From Thalassia testudinum (Eukaryota > Streptophyta > Magnoliopsida > Alismatales > Hydrocharitaceae), in contig JAZHRO010000012.1 of assembly GCA_037157565.1 (NCBI GenBank), forward strand, positions 55,047,501-55,111,500: a stretch of 64,000 nt of DNA. The letters run 5' to 3'. Positions 22,395 to 33,871 of this stretch are shown here, in pieces. How positions within the stretch are numbered: position 1 is the stretch's first letter; every line of letters starts with the position of its first letter. The translations under genes were made by a program, and so were the position numbers. The notes below the pieces were generated by a model, which was given only the letters and a program-made list of their open reading frames with translations, ran no database searches and was not told where the DNA came from.

Positions 22395-23715
22395 CTAATC
22401 AGCAGCACTGGGGAGCTTCCCAGTTTTTCTCTGTCTAACAGCCTCAATAAGGTGTCCTATTTGTGATTTCATCTCATGTATAACCTTGTCATGAGATTGG
22501 ATGATGGCACTTTGACTTTCTTGCATAGTTTTCAACATCACCTTCAATTCATCCATCTCAGAGGTCTTAAGTTGGGCAAAGGTCTGGGGTTGGTTCATTT
22601 GATGGTTTTGAAAGGATTGTGGTTTATAATTCCCTGAATTTGAGACATTTCCTTGTCTCCATGAAAAGTTTGGGTGGTTCCTCCATCCCTCATTATAAGT
22701 GTTGAAAAAAGGATCATTACGAGGTCTAGGACGGAACCCTTGAGCGGCATTCAGATCCGCTTGTACAAGGTTAGGGAATTGGGAGGCCAAGTGGCAATCC
22801 ACAGTGGCGTGTGTATTGCCTTGGCAAATTGAGCATTCGGAAGCTTGGGATGTGGAGGAGTTAGATACGAATGGACTCGAGTTTGACATAAGTCTTTCCA
22901 TGTTTTGATTCAATAATTGAATCTGATAGGCTAAATTTTGGGTGTTGCTTGCCTCATTCACCTCCAACTTTCTTTGCATGAGAGTGGGCTTTCTATCCAT
23001 GTAGGCAGAATTCAAGTGAATAGAATTCTCACTCAAAGTATCAAAAAGGTTCCAAGCTTCATCCTCAGTCTTAGATAAAAAAGTTCCTGCATAGGCACCA
23101 TCCATAGTTTGCCTATGTGAATCATTAAGTCCGGTGTAGAACCTTTCAACCAGTTGCCATTTAGGCACCTGGTGATGTAGGCAAAGTCTCAGCAAGTCAT
23201 TAAAGCGCTCCCACGCATCATGGAAAGCTTCCCCATCCTTTTGAACAAAACTCATAATTTCCCTCCGAAAGTGATTGGTTTTGCTCATGGGAAGTACTTC
23301 TTCAAAAACTCCTTCTTCAAGGCATCCCAAGTGTTAATATCGTCAAGGGTGTGATACCAATACTTGTCTTTGTCCTTAAGGGAGAAGGGAAAGAGGGTTC
23401 GCATTTGAGCATCATCAGTAACACCCTGCAACTTCACCATGGAACAGACCTCGGTGAATTCCTCTATATGCCTGTAAGGGTCTTCCCTAGCAGTACCATA
23501 AAAGGAGGGCAACAAGGATATGATACTACTTTTGATCTCATAAGGATTATCCCCTCCAAGTCTACGTAGTGCAGGCCAGCTTGATTGGTTGGAATGAAAT
23601 ATTCCTTAAGGCTCCTTTGACCGGCCATTTCTATCCTTAGAAGGTTTCTTCTTAAGATTCTTTCAAGTTCAGGATCAAACACAAGTTGTCTCCTAAGAGA
23701 ACACCTGCCAAGCAT
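22395..23715 (-). pseudogene. Element B gag
   Basis: Gag would form the virus-like particle. It is spread over three minus-strand frames: 23464-23715 (N-terminus), 23285-23515 (retrotrans_gag core with KDKDKYWYHTLDDINTWDAL) and 22395-23330 (core end and C-terminus). A zinc knuckle of form C-X2-C-X4-H-X4-C is visible (CSICQGNTHATVDC), followed by GWRNHPNFSW, common in Athila gags. At least two frameshifts break it. Confidence 0.82.
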
Positions 23716-24854
23716 GCACTACAAACACAATTCAAAAGGACTTGTTCGGTCTTTACAAATTTAGGCTTTTGACTTTAGTTCAAATTGTAGGTGACAAAGC
23801 AAGTTTCCCAATCAATTACACGCCTATTGTCAACCTTCGAAATGCCTAAAAAGACCTAGTTGGAGCTTAGGTGTTCTTCCCTAAATCTCAAATGGTAGAG
23901 CAGATCCAAAGATGGAAGATCGAGGGATGCAAGTAGGCCTGAGCCTTCCTTTGAAGCTGTGCTTTCGTGATGCTTCTCAACTACCCCCAAAAATCCGTGA
24001 CAGGGTATCCCCCTCTTTGGATTTACAAAACCTTTGATCTCAAGTTCCGAACACTTCAAAATCCAATGGTAGGAGGGCTCTTGTTCTAGTCGTTCCAAGA
24101 CTTAGGAGTGTCTAAATGCATGCTGTGGTGCAAAAGATATAAGTGTGCATACACCGCAAAAAGATTTTGAATTTTGAATCGCACGCCACGTTTGAAAATC
24201 AAGTTCTTGGTTTTTAAATGTCCCTCCTTTAATTTGTCCTTTTTCAAGAATATATGTGACCACTTGTTAGATCACTTCAAGACAGATTATGTGGTCTAAA
24301 AATTAATTCAAATGCATTTGCATGACAGGTACAAATGTGAAGTTAGAAATGCATACCTGATTCCAGCATTCTTCATGCAATATGCAAGATAAGAATTAGA
24401 TCTAGATGCTGCTCATTCAATCCTAAATGATTCGACCTAAGGGCAAGGAGCTTCTAGTAGGTATCTCGTTTATTTTTTATTTTTTTATTTTTTATTTTAG
24501 TTACTTATGCACAAGCAAATTAAGGGTAAACAATCCACAAATAAATTAAAAATCTAAATCTAAAGGAAAGGGAACAGGCTCCCAAAAATCAACCCCAATT
24601 AATACAAGGGCGAGAAAATAGAAATAAAACTTATGAAATGAAGAATCTCCTATAGTGGCGGAATCCAGGTCTCCTTCATCTTCCCCGTGTGTAAGCGTCG
24701 CTCAAGGTTGACGTCTTCTCCCCGATGTGCCTATCACCTCTCTCAAATTCCTCGCACAAATTCCTCGTTCAGAAAAAAATAATAAATGGTCAGATCACTA
24801 TGCAATGAGAAATAATCAGAAATGAAATCAGGTGAAGTTATTGCGTCTATTGCC
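23716..24854 (-). other. 5' leader of element B
   Basis: About 1.1 kb between the primer site and gag with no supported gene. It is AT-rich, with an A/T homopolymer patch near 24470-24500. Long leaders are usual in Athila elements. Confidence 0.6.
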
Positions 24855-24872
24855 TCCCCAGCAACGGTGTCA
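24855..24872 (-). other. Primer-binding site of element B (tRNA-Asp type)
   Basis: Read on the minus strand this is TGACACCGTTGCTGGGGA, three changes from the complement of plant tRNA-Asp (TGGCGCCGTTGCCGGGGA), two bases inside the 5' LTR. Confidence 0.8.
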
Positions 24873-24874
24873 TT

Positions 24875-26670
24875 TGATAAGATAGTTTTCGCTTTCGAAT
24901 AATGTATCAAGATGATTTATCATTGTAGGATCAAAGTGGTGGAAAACCACTTAACAAAACAATTAAAATTAAAATTAAACCACTCACAGAAGAGTGGGTC
25001 GTGTCCACAAGGAGGCAATGATGCAATAAAATCATGAATATTTTTCTCGTATTCGTTTAATCAAGTAGAAATCCCAAGTCAAATCTGACATGAAATGCAA
25101 TGAAAAAAAGATACACAATAACTCAAAAATGTAAGGGTATATTGGAAATTTTTCCTCACTGAAATATTCAATAATTATGTGATGAATCTATGTAATTTCC
25201 AATTGACGTGCATTAGAGAAAATTTGTGCACATTTTAATCCAAAACCAATGTTAAAACATGTGAATAACAAAAGCCACATAATTATAAGAAAGCATGAGT
25301 ATGAAGTCACAATTTCACCATAATAAAATAATCATAAATTAAAATTCATTTTCGTGGCAATGGCATTCAAATGTAAATATTAATTAACCCAAAAACAGAG
25401 GATTTTGTTCTCTTGTGCGTGCTCGAAGGGGAGGTGATGGCGGCTCGCGGGAAGCTCGGACAAGGATAAGCACGACGAGAGCTTTCCAATGGTGGTGGCG
25501 GCGTTCCGAACGGCTGTCAGTGGTTGCCAGCCGGAGTGGAAGAGGTCGCCGGCGGTGAAGCTCTCCGGCCGACCATCAGGTGGTCGATTGGTGCGGCCGA
25601 AAGCGTGGTTGTGCTCGGGGAGTCGAGGCGAGTCCGATGGAGTTCCCAACGTGAAGTTTCGAGGCCGGATTTCATGGCTGTGTTTGTGGTGGCTTTGGGT
25701 ACCTTCATCAACAAAGAAGAAGAAGGAGGAAGAGGAGGAGGCCGAGCCGGGCGTGTGCACAGGTAGCGACATCGACTGGAGTAGAGCACGCTATGCACGC
25801 GCTGCTGGTGGGCAAGGCCGGTTGCTGCTGGTGGGCAAGGTCGATTGCTGCTGCTGGGCGCACTGCTTAGGCTGTGGAGAGTGGACGATAGTTGCTGTGG
25901 GTAGCGTGCGCACGCGGCAGCAGCGGGCGTGGGAGGTGCTGGAGAGCGCGCTGCTATGCGTGCTACGTGAGACGGGGGTAAGAGCGCATGTGCATGCAGG
26001 CTTGCGCGGGAGGGAGGCGCTGAGGAATGCGCACGGGCATGATGAAGGTGAAGGTGCGGTGGCAGATGGCGCGTGCACTAAAGGTGGTTACGCTAGATGT
26101 GGGATGCGTAGAGGTTGGAGTGAGTTGCTGGCTAAGGTGAGGAGTTGTAGAGACTCTTGGCGATGTAGGCTGTCACCCCACACACCCACGGTGGTGGAGT
26201 CGTTCTGCCGCGGTGAGGCCGGTGGTATGGAATGGAAGAGGAGCAAGGTCCTCTAAGCATCGTGAGGAACAAAGGGTGGTGGCCTCCCCCTCAACGGCAG
26301 CTCTTCCTTCTCCTTTTGTAGCCACGGCCACACTAATTTGAAATTCAAAACGCGTAGAATGAATGTGATGCGTAGGAGGTAGAGCCGGAGGAGTTACCTG
26401 TGCAAAGGAGAAAAAGAATAAAAGAATAAAATAATTAGGGTTATTAATACATAACTCCTTAACTTCTATGTTAATTAAAATAGTGCACCTAATTAATTAA
26501 TTAATTAAATGTATGCAACCCTAGGTTAATTCTAAATGCATGAATTATGTACTTAAACTAAAAATATGAATTAATTTATTTAAATCTTAATGTATACTAT
26601 CTAAATGTTAAAATTAATTTAATGTTTAGACATTTAGATACATAAATAGCCCATGAATATGGGCTAATCA
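24875..26670 (-). repeat. 5' LTR of element B
   Basis: 1796 bp, paired with 15270-17048. The 255-codon plus-strand open stretch at 25489-26256 is antisense and lies in GC-rich LTR sequence. It is not kept intact in the other LTR, so I do not call it a gene. Confidence 0.92.
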
Positions 26671-27773
26671 CCCGGTTCCTGAATCCCTACAGGACCCAAG
26701 ACCAGCTCGACTCGACTAATCCCAAGACCCAGTCGTCCAACAAGAAATAATCGAAAAGTAGGAAAATAAACTACATTCACGATGCAAGGTAACTAACAGT
26801 AAAAGCGTACAAACGGTAAAAGAAGTAAAAGCTGCTAAATAGTACATACCACCACAATAAGAAAATAAAACAAAAGTACAGTAACAGGAACAGTAAGTAA
26901 AGTCTAAACTCACTAGCAGAAAAGAGCATACAACAACAATAAGAAAACTACTGCTGAGCTCAACTCGGCCCAGCATCCTCTGCAGCTAGTAACTCGAGTT
27001 ACTTAACTCCTGGACCTATAAAGGGTTATGATAAAATGGAGTCAGCGAACGCTGAGTAAAGTGATAACCAAACTATCTAAAGCAGTAAAAGCTAGCAAGT
27101 AAATTTATCTTTTCCAATTATTTTATTTTACAAGTATTCCTTTTCTCCCATTGGTTTACTTTCAGATTTCTATCTTGATCTTGCATGTTTCTCGTGGGAA
27201 TGATCTTGATTGCAATCTTTTCCGAAGAGTAGAAGGCACACGTGGTACTCCTCTGGCCGGAAGAGTCCCCCGTGATAGTCCAACACCCAGTCAACCTCCC
27301 CAGGGTCACAGACAGACGTAGCGGTGACTACGGCACGCACGATAAGCGCACGGGTAGCTACCTCGCACTAGCATGCGGTCAGTCGTTTCCGTTGGCAGGT
27401 ACGCCAAAAGTAACAGCACAGAATAGTATAGGGCCTAGCCCTCTCAGAAATAGGGGTCTAGCCCCTCAGAACCAAACAGGGGTCTAGCCCCTCCACAGTC
27501 CACGCACCCTCGTCTGACTACCCTGGTTTACCTAGTGGGCCTAACAAGTCAGTGTAGGGTGGCTAACTAAACCCCGGGCCCCGTGGGGTGGCTATCTCCC
27601 TCCCTACACTAGTAGCTCTCCCCGGTACAGTGTACGCGAGGGCCAACAGAAGTCGGTGTAGAGTGGCCAATGCTAACCCCGGGTCCCAACCCAAGGGTGG
27701 CTAACTCCGCTCTACACTAAAAAGGGGACAGTCGCTCTCCTTGGTACCACATACTCAAGGGCCAGCACACGTC
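26671..27773 (-). repeat. Element C 3' LTR, second fragment
   Basis: It continues the LTR broken by B and aligns by eye with 49360-50452 of the right LTR. It ends at ACGTC (27769-27773), the target site of F. Confidence 0.88.
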
Positions 27774-30477
27774 TGTGAATCGTCGGGTTCTACCGGGTTT
27801 GTTATAACGTTGTAGTGAAGCCGGTTGTTACCAACGTTTCATATAAAAATTTTTTACTCGGAAAAATGAAAGAGTTCCCGAGGTCGAACTCAGGGAGCAA
27901 GTTGTATTCTAGAGATATACAAGTTCTATTACAAAAATAAAGAGAGAGAGAGAGAGAGAGAGAGAGATGAAAATTTGGCTTCTTCTTCTTCTCTTCTTTC
28001 TTCCTCTTTGGCTTTTGTTCTTCCTGTTCTTCTTCTTCTTCTTATTCTCCCTCGTCTGCTTTCTTCAGATCTTCTTCTTCTTTTCTTGCTTCTTGCTTTT
28101 CTTCATTTCTTCTTCTTCTTTGGTTTTCTGCCTTGACCTCTCTTCTTCTTTCGCGTTGGCCGTTGCTCTTCCTTCTTCTTCAGCCTGTCTTCTTTCCTGC
28201 TCTGGCTGCTGACCTTCCGTCGTCTGCCCCGGTGCTGAGACGACTTAACGATGCCTATGCTACAGTGCCGCAGCTCCTTCTTCTTCAGCGGGTCTGCTTC
28301 TTCTTCTTTGGCCTGCACACTTCAGAGTTTTTTCGTCAAGAGGCAAAAACCTACTCTACCCCCCTCCCCCGCGTATCTCTCTCTCTGAAATCACTCTTCG
28401 GAAGCTCTCCCAGAGCGCTACCGGGTAATCGGGTTCGGGTCAGGCCCGGGTCCAGGCCCACCGGCGTGCGTGGTGGGCGAGGAGTGCAGGACAGTCTAAT
28501 CGGGTTGGGCCAGGTCCGCGGAGCGTGGTCACGGACGAGGCCGGGTCGGGTCGGGTGAGAGGGACCTCACCCCGTGGTCAGGAGGCAAACAGCATAAGGC
28601 AGTTTTTGCCTTTATGCGTCCGCGCGCCTTCGAGAGGTTCCGAGGTGGGACTAAATGTCCCACCCCAATTGAGCGCGTCGCGGATGGAGCAGTGGGCGAT
28701 CGAGGCTTCCCGCGCGGCCTTCGCTCCGTCTGTGAACCTGGGACGTTTCGCGGAGAGTCCTTGCGCAACCTGGAAGTCAATCCTGGGCGAAGGTGTGCCT
28801 GCACCTGCAGGTGAAGCAGCTCTGCCTGCGCGGTAATGGCGACGGCGGGCGAGTTACCTGGTCACAGAAGAACGGCCTCTCGGCCAAATCAGACAGGCGG
28901 GGGACCTTCGCCGTGGCACGGCGAAGGTGGTCAGGGTGTTTGCAGGGGGCGAGATGGAGCTGACAGGTCGTCCTAGGTCAAACTGTGAGCGAGGAAGTGG
29001 GTGTGTTCGGTGGATCTGCAGAAGGTGTTTGGTGGGAAGTGGAAGGGCGGAAGAGGATCAGGGTGAGGAGGCGGAAGTTCTGCGGTGGTCGGCGAGCCGT
29101 GTGGGTCGCTGAGGTGATGGGAGCGGCTCGCCGGAGGGTGGTCGGAGGCGGAGAGGATGAGGGTGAACAGGAGCGGTCGAGGGTTTAATTGACTAAATTG
29201 AAAGCGGGGAAAGAAAGAGGAGAAGAAGGGGAGTAGTTCTAACTTAACTGCAGGGACGAAGGGGAAGGAACAGGGCGACAGTCGTATCGACTGTCGCCGG
29301 AGAAGACGATGCCCAGTGGGGGGAGGACGGCGGTGACGACGGGGCAGAGGCAGCGCGCGCCGGTATTGCGCGACGCGGGAAGAGCGGGGGAAGAAGTCTC
29401 TGCTGCTGGTATTGCGGCGGAGCGAAGAGGAGGAGGAAGGAGAACCGCCGGAGCTGGTGGGCGTCTGCCGGAGTGAGAAGAGAGGAAAGTTGGGGGTTTT
29501 CTCCGTCAGATCCAGGCTGCCCTCGTCGGTGGAGCGGCGGGGGGTATTTATAGGGTTGAAGCAGGGAGGAAGGCGGAGGGAGACGACGTGTCTCCCTCAC
29601 CGGAGAATGGTCGGAACATGAACCCATACCGTCCGTGCGTTCGCACGGCCGGTATGGGGGGCTACAATGACCATGGGGGTGCTCCTGCGACGGCTGACGA
29701 CGCAGGGCACCCCCGGTATACTTGCCAGGTCCCCCACCTCACCCTGCGCGGCGCCATGCTCCGCGCAAGGTCGCCGGAGCATGGTGCTGGCAGGGTTTTG
29801 CAGGAGGGACCTGATTGCAAAGAACGAAGGAGAGTTAGGGGCTAAAATGCGAGGGTTCAAAAGTTGAGGGCCAAAGAGTAAATATATGAGGACCAAAGTG
29901 TAAAGTCGGTCAAGGAGGTTTCTTCTTAGGCTCAAGTTTTTATACATGACTAATTAGGACCTAAGGAATCTGATGGTGAATTTCATTTTCATATTAAACC
30001 TTGTTTGACCGGTCAATTTGCGTAAAGACCCAAATTAAGTTATTAATTGGGCATGGTTCTCAATGTAGGTCAAAATGGGTTCTAAAGGCCAAATTGAAGG
30101 TTCTAAACCCTAGAGATTATTTTTCTATGAATTTTAGAGGGTTTATTCTATTTTTGCTTTGCCCCGAACCTTGTGAATTGAAGTGGGTCGTTTTAGGGTT
30201 ACAGATTATCATTTGGTTCCTTGGAAGTGCTGTAGCCCTTGCTAGATCATCTCATCCCACTTTTATTCTTATTAAGCTGTTTTGACCTGTGTTTGGGCCC
30301 AGAATTACCCTGTATGCAGATTATACTGGTAAAATTGTACTTTTACCCCTTATGACTGGTTTTCTTCTCAAACTCAGAATTCTCTGAGTTAAGCCTTTCC
30401 TTGAGATATGTAGGAGCTTTTATCCTTTGTATTGGGTCAAAATGAGCTAGTTATGGCTCATGATGAGGTTCTCATCA
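27774..30477 (-). repeat. 3' LTR of element F
   Basis: 2704 bp. A TATA box (TATAAATA, 29552-29545 minus strand) divides it. Three long hairpins lie upstream of it in U3 (29623-29658, 29675-29714, 29751-29787) and an 11-bp perfect hairpin lies downstream (29274-29298). A GA microsatellite lies at about 27942-27966, followed by a CTT-rich tract. Open frames in it are compositional. Confidence 0.93.
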
Positions 30478-32008
30478 TACCCCCATGCCTAGCTTTTGCT
30501 AGTCCCTTAGCAAAAACTTAAGGTTTCAACCCTTGTTCTAGACCATGAAGTTTTTAATGGTTTGAGATAAGTGCCTTTTTTATTTGAGCATAGATTAGGT
30601 TAGAATGCTGACCATAGGCCTAAAAGGTACTCTAGTACCAATCAAGATCCAAATCTGTCTAGCCTTAGCCTCAGTCTTTTAGCAAAGGTTTTTAAGGCCC
30701 GCAAGAACTAACCTAAGGTTTATTGGACTTCGTGGTTAAAGCACCCGTGCTTGAAATGATTTTAGCCCTGGCCCAGTTCGCAGTGCGTTTTGTAAGAGAG
30801 AGATAGAAAGTTTTTCTGTTTGGAGAGTTTTCTCTCTCTTTTTCTTTTTAGTTCTAGCCTAGGATTGGCTTTTCAACACGGTCTGTATCAGATTCCTTGC
30901 TCCCATCATCAATCCTCAAGGGTTCCTGGCGATCGATGCTTCGAGATAGCACCGCCCATGGCAACCCCCGGAACCCTGGCTATTGAGATTTTGAGATAAT
31001 CCCATCCATGGTATTCCGTGGCCGAATCCAGACCCTGGCAATTGACACTTCGAGATAATGCCATCCATGGAATCTGAACCAGCAGAGTGCTTACATGCCC
31101 CCCGTAGGATATGCAAATATCCTAAGAGACAAGCACCGAGAAGATGATATTTTGTTACGCATCTTCGAGGGGATTTCCCGCCTCTCTGCGCTGGGAACTC
31201 GTCCAAATCAACTTGTGTTGATCGGCCGCTCCTATTCTAGGTGTTCTTTTCAGATTTTTGCGACGCTTCTGCGTGATTCTGATTTTTACGCTTACTGAAC
31301 CAGGCTGTGTGTGAGATTAGGGTGCTTAGGTTACTGAGTCCCGTAAACCAAAAATTAGTTAACGAGGCCGAATACTCCCTAAGCCTTAGACCTAATACTT
31401 CAGCTTTTCATTTTCCTCAACCTCTTGAGGAGTGTCCAGATCTTAATGGGTACTAAGAGTCTATTCAAGAATGCCTAAGGTTTGCATTCTTACTAATCTT
31501 ATTGTGCACTTTTCAGTTATTTTCTTGAATGAGATCTAGAACTTAGGTTAATTCCTTAGTTCCTTACTAATGACTATCAACTTTTCTTATAATTTTGTGC
31601 TCCTTTTTCATTTTGTTTCTTCTCTCCTTCACAAAATTCTCCTCTTTTCCTCTTATTCTTTTTCGAAAATTTTTTTAATTTTTATGGTGTTTTTGGCATA
31701 TGTGAATTTTTTTGTTTGAAACCTTTTCTTACAAGTTTTTGTACTTTCATACCCCCCCATGCCTAAGATTTGCAATGTCCTCATTGTAACCTAGGGGGTC
31801 TTAGTTCATTCCTTAAGACAGAAATTTGGGTGAGTGGAGGGGTCGGGTTGAATTTTTGCGGACGATTTCAAATCCCAGATGCAAACATCTGAGTTGGAGT
31901 CGGCTGTCCTAAAGTGTGAACTTCAAGTGCAAAAAGCTGTCAGAACAAGTTTCAGGTTTTCAAAGAGAATGACGGGCTGCCTCCCGTTGAGCGCTAAATT
32001 TGATGCCT
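30478..32008 (-). other. Non-coding 3' domain of element F, with PPT
   Basis: No gene is supported. On the minus strand it starts with the GCGCT/GGGAGGCA box (32010-31972), then ACAATGAGGACATTG and a G-run (31787-31748). It ends with an 8-bp stem-loop TTTTGCTA/TAGCAAAA (30494-30515) and the tract GCATGGGGGTA at the LTR. It includes the triplet of roughly 65-bp units (30925-31075) shared with B and an 8-bp hairpin TAGGATAT/ATATCCTA at about 31106-31125. Confidence 0.72.
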
Positions 32009-33871
32009 TCAGCCAAGCGGGAAATGCGATGGAGAGGGGATGGTCAAATCAGCAGAGTTTTGTAAGACAAGCACCTTGATTAAGAGCCTGGTTGGTCCAA
32101 CCAGGTGCTTGTTCAGATCAACAGGCTGATGATGCAGCCCAAACCCAATCAATCTGGTGGGTTGATAGATGTGTATAAAAAAGTGTGGAACCCACCATAA
32201 ACTATGAGGCTCAGATGGATGTGGAAGTGTAAACGCAGGGTTTGGCTGAGCCGAATCAGCCTGGTCAGAGTAGGGACCCGTAGGATAATCAGTGGTTGAT
32301 GCAGGAACCCTACAGGGGTGATCAGAGAATGATAGAGCATGGTATGTAGTCTGATCAATGTTCGAAACCCGATGTGGAAATGCAATCGGCTCGGTGAGAG
32401 GTGAATCAGCATAGAAATTGAGTCCGGTTGCGGGTCGGGGTTTGGGAGAGGTTTTGATCCGTTCCGTGTGTGCGGATGAGGTGGCCATTGTGTATGAGGG
32501 CTCTTCTAGAAACAGATGATAGGTGATTTTCTGTATAGAGTCCTCTGGGTAACTATCAAATGCCGGAAGAGTGTTTGTAGGATGAAAGAAATCGGATTCG
32601 AGAAAAAATTTGGATTCTTGGTTGCAATCACTCTTGGCATTTTCTGTTTTTGGTTCCTGAGGATCGAAAAGGAATGATTCTGTGTTATCAGTGATCTCGG
32701 GAATCAGGACCTCAGAGTCAGAGTCAGAGTCAGAGTCATGTGAACTGAGGTCGTAGATAGGCCTGGCGTGTTCAGGAAGGGGAATCTCTCCGCAATTATA
32801 GTCAGATCTGAAATTGTCGGAGAGTTGGCGAAAATGATCATGAATTCCACCACAGCAGAAATCATCAGATGTGGAATCAGCAGCCTGATTGGGTTCTAGC
32901 CTATATATCACTTCTGGGCTCAAAAAGATGTTCTGTTCAAGCTCTAAGCTGGTAGGATAGACCCCATTAAAACCTTGCTCATCCAACTCCTCAGTTTCTG
33001 TATCATAAATTGGCATGTTTTCTGAGAAATCGATCAGATTTCCTGAGGATGTTGGAGAGGGATACTCATTAAATAGAGGCCCGGAATCATATCCTGTAAA
33101 AATTTGATCTTCCTCATAAAGGGCCTCATAATCTTCCCAATAAGTTTCAGATCTAGGTTCTAGGCTTAGGATGTGGGTAGAATTATTAGAACCTAAGTCC
33201 GAATAACCTTCGAGGGTCACCTTATCAAAACAAGGGGTGGAATTTATACCCTCCAGAGGTTCAATTCTAATCTTGTTATTGCAGGAGTCTTGGAGTTCTA
33301 AGCTTGGTGATTTATGGCCTAGGGTTGGCTCAGCATTGTTTTCTCCTGCAACTTCCCAACCTATTTTAATGCTATCTTCTACCTGGGTTGGGATTTTACA
33401 ACCACTTTGTGCCTCAATCCCGGGATCTGGGAAACTGAATGGTTCCTTGATACTGTTCCAAGATGGTTCATCCTCTGTTTCTGGTATATACGGGTATTTC
33501 CAGTTGATAATTTGTTTTACTGATTTCATCATTTCTACCCGTTTTATAAGGGCATCTTGGTGTTGTTCCCAAAGTACAGGATTTGTCAAGCATTGAAGGT
33601 ATTCAGATTGGTGTAATTTTTCCATCTCAATGTATCCTGTCATGAGCATATCTCGGGTTGATCCTTTTGAAATTCCAGTTAATAGAATTTGGGCACAGTT
33701 TATGATGAAGGATGTGGTTGTTGGGACATCAACCTGAATATCTCCTATTGGTGTTGAGGTTTTTTCTTCTTTTTCATAGAATCTTATGGCATCCTCGATC
33801 ATTTTATCTTTCATAGATCTCCGATATTCAGGTTTCTTGAATGGTAGTCTTGCTAGGTAATTAGGCTGCAT
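32009..33871 (-). CDS. 620-codon intact ORF of element F, function unknown
   Basis: This is the longest uninterrupted reading frame in the window, from ATG 33871 to a stop at 32009. The first 150 residues are basic to neutral and look helical (RRSMKDKMIEDAIRFYEKEE, then a Lys/Met-rich stretch). The middle is strongly acidic, with an Asp-Ser run (SSHDSDSDSDSEV). The last 150 residues are rich in Pro/Tyr/His/Ser. I see no zinc knuckle, protease, RT, integrase, signal peptide or clear membrane segment, and do not recognise the family. It occupies the place of gag-pol between leader and 3' domain. It could be a gag-like packaging protein, an env-position ORF or captured host sequence. An intact frame in a very young element suggests it was open in the copy that moved. 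Confidence 0.7.
   Translation of the reverse strand: MQPNYLARLPFKKPEYRRSMKDKMIEDAIRFYEKEEKTSTPIGDIQVDVPTTTSFIINCAQILLTGISKGSTRDMLMTGYIEMEKLHQSEYLQCLTNPVLWEQHQDALIKRVEMMKSVKQIINWKYPYIPETEDEPSWNSIKEPFSFPDPGIEAQSGCKIPTQVEDSIKIGWEVAGENNAEPTLGHKSPSLELQDSCNNKIRIEPLEGINSTPCFDKVTLEGYSDLGSNNSTHILSLEPRSETYWEDYEALYEEDQIFTGYDSGPLFNEYPSPTSSGNLIDFSENMPIYDTETEELDEQGFNGVYPTSLELEQNIFLSPEVIYRLEPNQAADSTSDDFCCGGIHDHFRQLSDNFRSDYNCGEIPLPEHARPIYDLSSHDSDSDSDSEVLIPEITDNTESFLFDPQEPKTENAKSDCNQESKFFLESDFFHPTNTLPAFDSYPEDSIQKITYHLFLEEPSYTMATSSAHTERIKTSPKPRPATGLNFYADSPLTEPIAFPHRVSNIDQTTYHALSFSDHPCRVPASTTDYPTGPYSDQADSAQPNPAFTLPHPSEPHSLWWVPHFFIHIYQPTRLIGFGLHHQPVDLNKHLVGPTRLLIKVLVLQNSADLTIPSPSHFPLG

Larger units (their letters stand above)
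15270..26670 (-). mobile_element. Element B: Athila-type Ty3/gypsy element in C's LTR, TSD CCCGG
   Basis: LTRs 15270-17048 and 24875-26670 both start TGATAAGAT and end GGCTAATCA (plus strand), with CCCGG on both sides (15265-15269 and 26671-26675). The coding order on the minus strand is gag, protease, reverse transcriptase, RNase H, integrase. A tRNA-Asp-type primer site lies at 24855-24872. B has no insertions of its own and is the most complete autonomous-type element here. Even so it has frameshifts and substituted catalytic residues. Its LTRs differ by roughly 7 per cent where I compared them, mostly transitions, so it is much older than F. Confidence 0.95.

Noticed and set aside
25489..26256. 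255-codon plus-strand open frame
   Set aside because: It lies antisense in the GC-rich block of element B's 5' LTR and is not kept open in the matching part of the 3' LTR.
28133..28558. 141-codon Leu/Ser-rich frame found twice (also 35326-35751)
   Set aside because: Duplicated because it lies in both LTRs of F, on the antisense strand, made of a CTT-repeat tract with no recognisable domain.
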